Shown piece by piece: positions 58,985 to 64,000 of a stretch of DNA of 64,000 bases. The position numbers and the translations under genes are program-made. The notes under the pieces were generated by a model that worked only from the letters and a program-made list of their open reading frames with translations, searched no databases and was not told the origin of the DNA. The DNA comes from Kuschelorhynchus macadamiae. Taxonomy: Eukaryota; Arthropoda; Insecta; Coleoptera; Curculionidae. Every line of letters starts with the position of its first letter. The stretch's first letter is position 1. Location: assembly GCA_030620095.1 (NCBI GenBank), contig JAUTXW010001351.1, forward strand, positions 496,001 to 560,000. Reading direction: 5' to 3'.

Positions 58985-59933
58985 TTTTTTTACTCTGTTG
59001 ATAGGTTCGTTGTAGTCCCTCTAGCTCCGTGTTAGTCCATTTCTAGATTCCGAAACTGTAGGTCAGCACGGATACAGCATAGGTGTTAATTGCTGTAATG
59101 AGATTTTCGGCATTCGGTTCTGTCTTCAGAAGAGCTCGCACTCTTTGAACGTACTGATCTTTCATCTTGGTCTTCCCTTGCTTATTCTGGAGCAGTCTAG
59201 CTTGTTGGAATCCTAGGTATTTGGAGGTCTCGCCTTGGTTCATCGCTTGAACTATTTCTCCATTAATGACTTTGCCTTTTTGGATGTTTAAAGCTTTAAA
59301 TTTGTCCATTCCAAATTCCATATGGATGTCTTTCGAGAAAATGTATGTCACATCAATAAGCTTTTTTAGTTGGTTATGGTTTCCACCATACAGCTTAATA
59401 TTGTCCATATACAGGAGGTGGAATATAGTTCGGGAATCGTCTCTATTAGCTTTGATGTTGAAGCCACGTCCTGTATTATTTAGCAACATAGGGGGGTTCA
59501 TCGCTAAACAGAACCAAAGTGGACTTATCGAGTCTCCTTGGTAAATTCCCCTATTAATGTGTATCTCATCGGTGCTAAGAGATAAGTAGATGAGTGTGCG
59601 GAGCTTCTCAAGGGTGTCATACTCTAATCTAAACTCTGCTAGTATGGTGTTAAAAATCTTGAGAATGCTGTGAGTCTCCCGACTAGTTCTAAGTTTCGGG
59701 AGCTTAGGTCTTTGAGTTGGATCCAGGCCGTTAAACTCAGGAACAGCTTCTTGCAGTTCGTTGTATACTGATATTTTTCCATTGTCCTGGGTGTTGTTAG
59801 CTCTGTCAATGATGTCTTGTCCTGTAGATTCGACTTCGCCTATATTTTCTTCATTTCGTAACTCCTCCTCGGGTTCCTCTGTTGTAGGCGGAGCTATGGA
59901 CTCAACGCGTTCATTTTCAAGTTCAAGCTGCAC
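58985..59933 (-). pseudogene. R2-like LINE fragment: fused N-terminal region and RT palm
   Basis: The minus-strand frame 59933-59043 (296 codons) stays open despite being a deletion product. The N-terminal part is acidic (TTEEPEEELRNEE), then HSILKIFNTILAEFRLEYDT. It jumps into RT at HINRGIYQGDSISPLWFCLA, with LLYMDNIKLYGG (the YMDD box, last D changed to N), KYLGFQQARLLQ, and INTYAVSVLTYSFGI before the stop. After the stop the same phase continues KWTNTELEGLQR, so the stop is secondary. The fingers and first catalytic aspartate are deleted. By phrase content it resembles proteins usually annotated as R2-type. It lies wholly inside the TIR transposon. Confidence 0.75.
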
Positions 59934-60100
59934 CTCTCCTTTAAGTTGTTCCTTATTATTATTATAATTTTTATTATCATCATTATTATTATATCGGGAA
60001 AATACCGAGACTGCAACTATGTAACTTAGGTTTTAAGCTACAAGAAAAATGATAAGAATTTTTGCTATAAAAGTGCGCAACTGTTCAGAAATTAGAATTC

Positions 60101-60571
60101 AAAAATACAACTACTTAATAACATCTTGTAAATTCTCGGATAGTTTAATCGTACGAGGACAAATATTTTCTTCCTACGGAAATTTTTAATAATGATGCAT
60201 GCCCCGCCACTGCTGATTGAAATTTTTTCACGCGTCGGACTGGAAAATTGGAAAATATATTTTGTAGGACAATATGAAAATTGAATTCTAGGTATTTTAA
60301 TTAAGCAATCATATAGAATCAGCTGGTTATTTATAAACTCAAATAAGTTATGATTATAACAAAAATCATGAAATGCCTAAATAATAACTTTTTACATTTT
60401 ATAGATTACCAGGTGATTTTTTCCTGATTGCTAATTAAAATACCTAGAATCCAATTTTAACATTGTCCTACAAAATACATTTTTCAATTTTTCTATCGAA
60501 AAAATGTTAGCTACACAAGAACTCGTATAAGAAGTTACAAGATGTTCTTAGGTAGTTACATTTTTGCTGGC
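60101..60571. mobile_element. Inverted-repeat element (about 470 bp) inside the TIR transposon
   Basis: The left arm includes AAAATACAACTACTTAATAA CATCTTGTAA (60102-60130) and ATATTTTGTAGGACAATATG ... TTCTAGGTATTTTAATTAAG (60257-60305). Both are mirrored in order on the right (GCTAATTAAAATACCTAGAA at 60430, TTACAAGATGTTCTTAGGTA at 60535). Arms of roughly 150-200 bp surround a centre of about 110 bp. No coding frame. Confidence 0.7.
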
Positions 60572-61396
60572 GGATTATTATACTTGTTTTAAAAATTAAT
60601 ATCATTATCTATTCCTTACACTAATCAGTGAAAATTTTCTGTGTAATTTATGTTTATTTACTTTGCTTGAAGTTCTTTTATAACATTTAAATGTGTTGGA
60701 ACAACCAATAAATGAGTATTTTCAATAAAATTGTTTGTTTCTTTCGAGTCCTTCCATTTATATATATCTACGAAAAAAACGGTAATAAATAATTATGATT
60801 TTTATTATCAACAGTAAACCAAGCAGAACACATTTTTTGTTTCTCTTTGTTTTTCTTTTTTAGGCTTCTCTCTAATATTCTAGAAAAAAATTTTTGTAGT
60901 TTAAATATATAAACTAAAAAAACAATAATGTATATAATTACAATTAGTTACTATGATTTTAGTAAAGGTTTTTTGAATTACTTGCAATTATTGATATTAA
61001 AGGTGCATATTGTACGCAAGAATTGAATTATATCTGATAATAAACTCGTAAGCTATTATAACATAAACCGAAAGACAAATAAACATTATTCTATTTGTCT
61101 TTGACTTGTATGTTAAAGTTTCCTTGGGTGACATATGATAAATAACTCACCTGTAAATATTATAGTTTTCGCCATTTTTGTTAGGCATTACAAGGTGTTA
61201 CGAAGAAGGTATTACTAGCAATTTAGGTGCATTACTAGGAATTACTTAGATATTACAATGAATTAGCGGGAATTAGTAGGCACTGACAGGAATTTACTAA
61301 GGAATTATGGGCATTAGCTAAAAAACATTAGAGTAATGCCCAAAATGGGCATTGATGTACACAATTTAGGTCAGCGGTTTGCCCCTCGATATTTAT

Positions 61397-63414
61397 TTTC
61401 GGCGAAATATGTGATTTGACGGATCAAGACAGGAAGGCTTTCAACTGCACTAGCTTAGGAGTCTCCCTAAAGCTTTCCCGTGTTGCCAAATTTTTCTTGG
61501 TGCTTTTTGACTTGGCACAGGGTTTAATGGTTGGTTGATGCAGCATTGCCAAACCGTAATTACACAGTTGTCTTCCTATCCTTGAGATGTTCTATCTGAT
61601 ACGACAAAGTTGACATCAGCTGGGAGGTTTCAAATAATGGGAATGCCTCTTAGATTTTCACCACTGCCGAAAAAGTGGACAAGGGACTATCTTTTTCCAA
61701 GGACACTTTTAGTCCCCTGCTAGCTCTCATCTGCAGGTCTTCTGCTCAGATTTGGGCAGTAAAAAATCCCAGTTTATGTTTTGGGATTTTTCCTCAGTCA
61801 GTGTAATTTCCTCGGCCGTATTTGTATTGCATTTTGCATCGTTTTGTGAATTTTTGCAAAGTAGTCTCTTTTGTAAAATGGTATTTTTACCTAAGAAGTT
61901 TATTCACTCCACCATGTTCTCCTTTAACACAAGTTAATGTAGTGATCAGTTGCTGACTGTATTGGTTTCTAGCTGCCTTCAAATAAGTCGTTTTCCTGCC
62001 GGCTTGAAACTTCTTGTCCAATTTTTGCTACTGGCTTTTTGTAACCAGCACAGTTATCGTTGGGACCAGTCTTTCGGGACCAGTTTACTAGACTAGCTTC
62101 ACTAAATATGCGCCCTTCAGTAATATATTTTTTTATAATATTTATACTTTTTATATTATTCTGAACTAACCTAACTATTTAGACCAATATATTCATGTTT
62201 TATTTAGCTGTTGATATATAGATATTTCGTAAAATTTATAAATTTAAACTTTTTAATACTTTATTCTAACAACGTTTGCTATTTGGCAGTCTTTTAACAC
62301 CAAAGCAAATATGGCCGTAAAGCGATCTTAGCAGGTTGTCTATAAATATGCTTTACAGTATTATGAAAAAATCAAATAACTAAACTTAGAAATAGTATTC
62401 TTTAAACCGTAGTCTATAATATTTTTATATAATCTCTATTATTAAATAATTGTTATATTGAATTCCCACCTTAAAAGCCTTTTAATAACGGAATCGTCAG
62501 AAATATTGAGAGAATGCACTTGAAAACAAAACATATTAATAAATGTTTTTACAAAACTTCTTGGCTTTTTTAGCAACGCAAAAAATATGTAAAACTCAAG
62601 GTTAATTTGTCCACAAAAATATTTAATAATCAAAAATGTTAAATTGAGCTTTACCTTAACTTTTTGAAGATATATTAAGGTCTCAATTTCATTATTTTAT
62701 TTGCTAATAAATCATTTTTGTTGCTACTATGTACCTTAAAGCGATCGTAAACGGATTAGTATACATGTTGAGCTATACACTTTGAAAAACTATGAAAAGT
62801 TCCTGAAAATGGAACTGCTCTTTTTCTCGAATTACGTGCAAACATGTTAGTGGCATCAAAAACCAAAAAAATCCTAAGTTTTTGCATAGCGCAGCGACGG
62901 GAAGCCATTTTTCATATAACTTACAAAATAACAAGAACCACATAATATACTGAATTTTCGAATGTTTTTCATAATTTAACTTCTATCTAATACATGTTGA
63001 TAAAAGCTTTTGAAAAGATACTTCTGGTAGTCACTAATCTCCATACCAAATTTTTGGGCTAATATAATAGTAAAAAAAACTGCTATTTCAACTTATAAAT
63101 TGAATCGCCAAATAGACTGTTTTATTTTTTTAAATTTGTTTGTTTTATTCTTTTCAAAATAACTCTAGAAATGACTTTTAAAATCTGAAATTTCTTGATA
63201 AAAAAAATAAAAATTCCCAGAAAATTTGGTTTTTTATGTTTGAAATATTTATTTTCATAATTAAATATATAGAAAAAAAGCGAATATCATCAAAAGGAAA
63301 GCCAAAGAATCATAAAAGATTATTTTTAACAACAGAAATGTTAATTAAGAATGTTTTATTTTTACATAAAATAAATTTTATTTCATTTTTAATTAATATA
63401 TTTAAATAAGAAGG
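61397..63414. other. Intergenic, no gene; one diverged direct repeat
   Basis: No supported coding region. The stretch 61430-62050 is somewhat richer in G and C; all frames were read and no family was recognised. A direct repeat of about 70 bp occurs at 62308-62372 and 62730-62803 (TAAAGCGATC...TATGAAAA), strongly diverged. Confidence 0.45.
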
Positions 63415-63552
63415 TTTATTAGTTAAGATATCATGTGTTACTGAGATTAGACCATGGCAAATTGGAATTAATATCCTTAATCCTATTAATTATTATAGTA
63501 ATTCCAATTTGACACGATCTAATCCCAGGAACCATGACTTCTTAATTAACCA
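63415..63552. mobile_element. Hairpin MITE-like element (about 138 bp)
   Basis: The left arm includes GTTACTGAGATTAGACCATG GCAAATTGGAATTA (63437-63470). The right arm, inverted, is GTTCCTGGGATTAGATCGTG TCAAATTGGAATTA (63500-63533). Outer parts of the arms (about 63417-63436 and 63534-63552) match more weakly. The loop is about 30 bp. Confidence 0.7.
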
Positions 63553-64000
63553 AAGATGTGAAAGCTTCCGTTCTCTATTATTATAAGTTGTTCAAATATA
63601 AAAAAAAACTTTTCTATTTCAAAATAAAATTATGGTAATTAAATTTTTTCAAAATAAAATTATGGTAATTAAATTTTTTTGTTGCTTAAAGGGTGCTTTT
63701 GTGACTATTTAGCTTTCCGTTTAAGTATCCATTTTTTTATTTATTTATAAGAATAAATATTTATATCATGAAAAAACTACATTTCGACAACATTCTGACT
63801 TTTATACCTAGTGCCATTTCGAAGAAACATTTTTTTGGTCCTAGAGGTTTCATAAAAGTCACTATAGTTTGGTCTTCGTAAAAGAAATTGTCAGACTTGC
63901 GATTTTTCTCCAAAGATAAAAACAATTTGGCTCCCAATCGTCTACTGCAGGATCTCTTTCGTTTTAATTAAAAATTAAATGTTGTGTTAAATTTGAGAAC
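63553..64000. other. Intergenic; 30-bp tandem duplication
   Basis: A 30-bp unit beginning TTTCAAAATAAAATTATGGT occurs twice in tandem at about 63617-63677 without a difference. Nothing else was recognised to the window end. Confidence 0.7.

Larger units (their letters stand above)
58147..61388. mobile_element. Non-autonomous DNA transposon, 8-bp target duplication
   Basis: The terminal inverted repeats start CGTGGGGTAAACCGCTGA on the left and, inverted, CGAGGGGCAAACCGCTGA on the right (16 of 18 match). Both sides then reach GTGTACA after an imperfect stretch. Direct repeats ATATTTAT lie immediately outside (58139-58146 and 61389-61396). Inside both ends are short repeats such as GGAATTAGTAGGCA (58229 and 61270) and CATTACTAGGAATTA. 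The 8-bp duplication fits hAT, P or Merlin elements, but the TIR start is not typical of any of them. No transposase is present; the interior holds an R2-like LINE fragment and a large inverted repeat. Confidence 0.8.

Overview
This is strongly AT-rich eukaryotic DNA, almost certainly from an insect. The reasons are a 17.6/gypsy-type errantivirus with a tRNA-Ser primer-binding site, a second errantivirus with AGTT-starting LTRs, a CsRn1-like Gypsy element, several LINE families and arthropod-style transposase relics. A beetle is plausible, but the sequence does not decide the order. The window is a mobile-element graveyard. The only piece I would call host gene is one 194-bp minus-strand exon (34696-34889).

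Layout. 1-10.2 kb: copies A and B of an unclassified dispersed repeat, a badly decayed Gypsy relic (3125-5460) with a 260-bp tandem duplication across its end, a mariner-type MITE (6819-7174) and a LINE scrap. 10.2-18.8 kb: a larger CsRn1-like Gypsy element (gag, protease, RT, RNase H, integrase, all frame-broken), then uncertain LTR-derived sequence and a pure 316-bp AT array. 18.9-24.4 kb: a LINE tail and two decayed DDE transposase genes, one with its N- and C-terminal pieces in opposite orientations. 24.4-31.1 kb, minus strand: an errantivirus with gag, pol and envelope, an intact integrase frame and a 5' LTR cut to 62 bp. 31.1-40 kb: small inverted-repeat elements, repeat copy C, the host exon, two LINE remnants and a hairpin-bearing minisatellite-like repeat. 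40.03-41.56 kb: a 5'-truncated RNase H LINE with a perfect 10-bp target duplication. 42-47 kb: nearly featureless. 47.06-57.02 kb: a minus-strand jockey/CR1-like LINE split by a young errantivirus (48698-56377; LTRs differ at 3 of 222 positions; target duplication CTAC). 58.15-61.39 kb: a DNA transposon with matching terminal inverted repeats and an 8-bp duplication, holding an R2-like LINE fragment and an internal inverted repeat. 61.4-64 kb: no genes, one strong hairpin element.

In both errantiviruses the order is LTR, gag, protease-RT-RNase H-integrase, envelope, LTR. A candidate splice donor precedes gag and an acceptor precedes env, as expected for a spliced env message. All three LTR elements carry stops or frameshifts, so none looks autonomous as written.

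The least explained observation is a hairpin motif resembling a hammerhead-ribozyme core. It recurs four times in partly unrelated repeats, and two copies carry a compensatory base-pair change.
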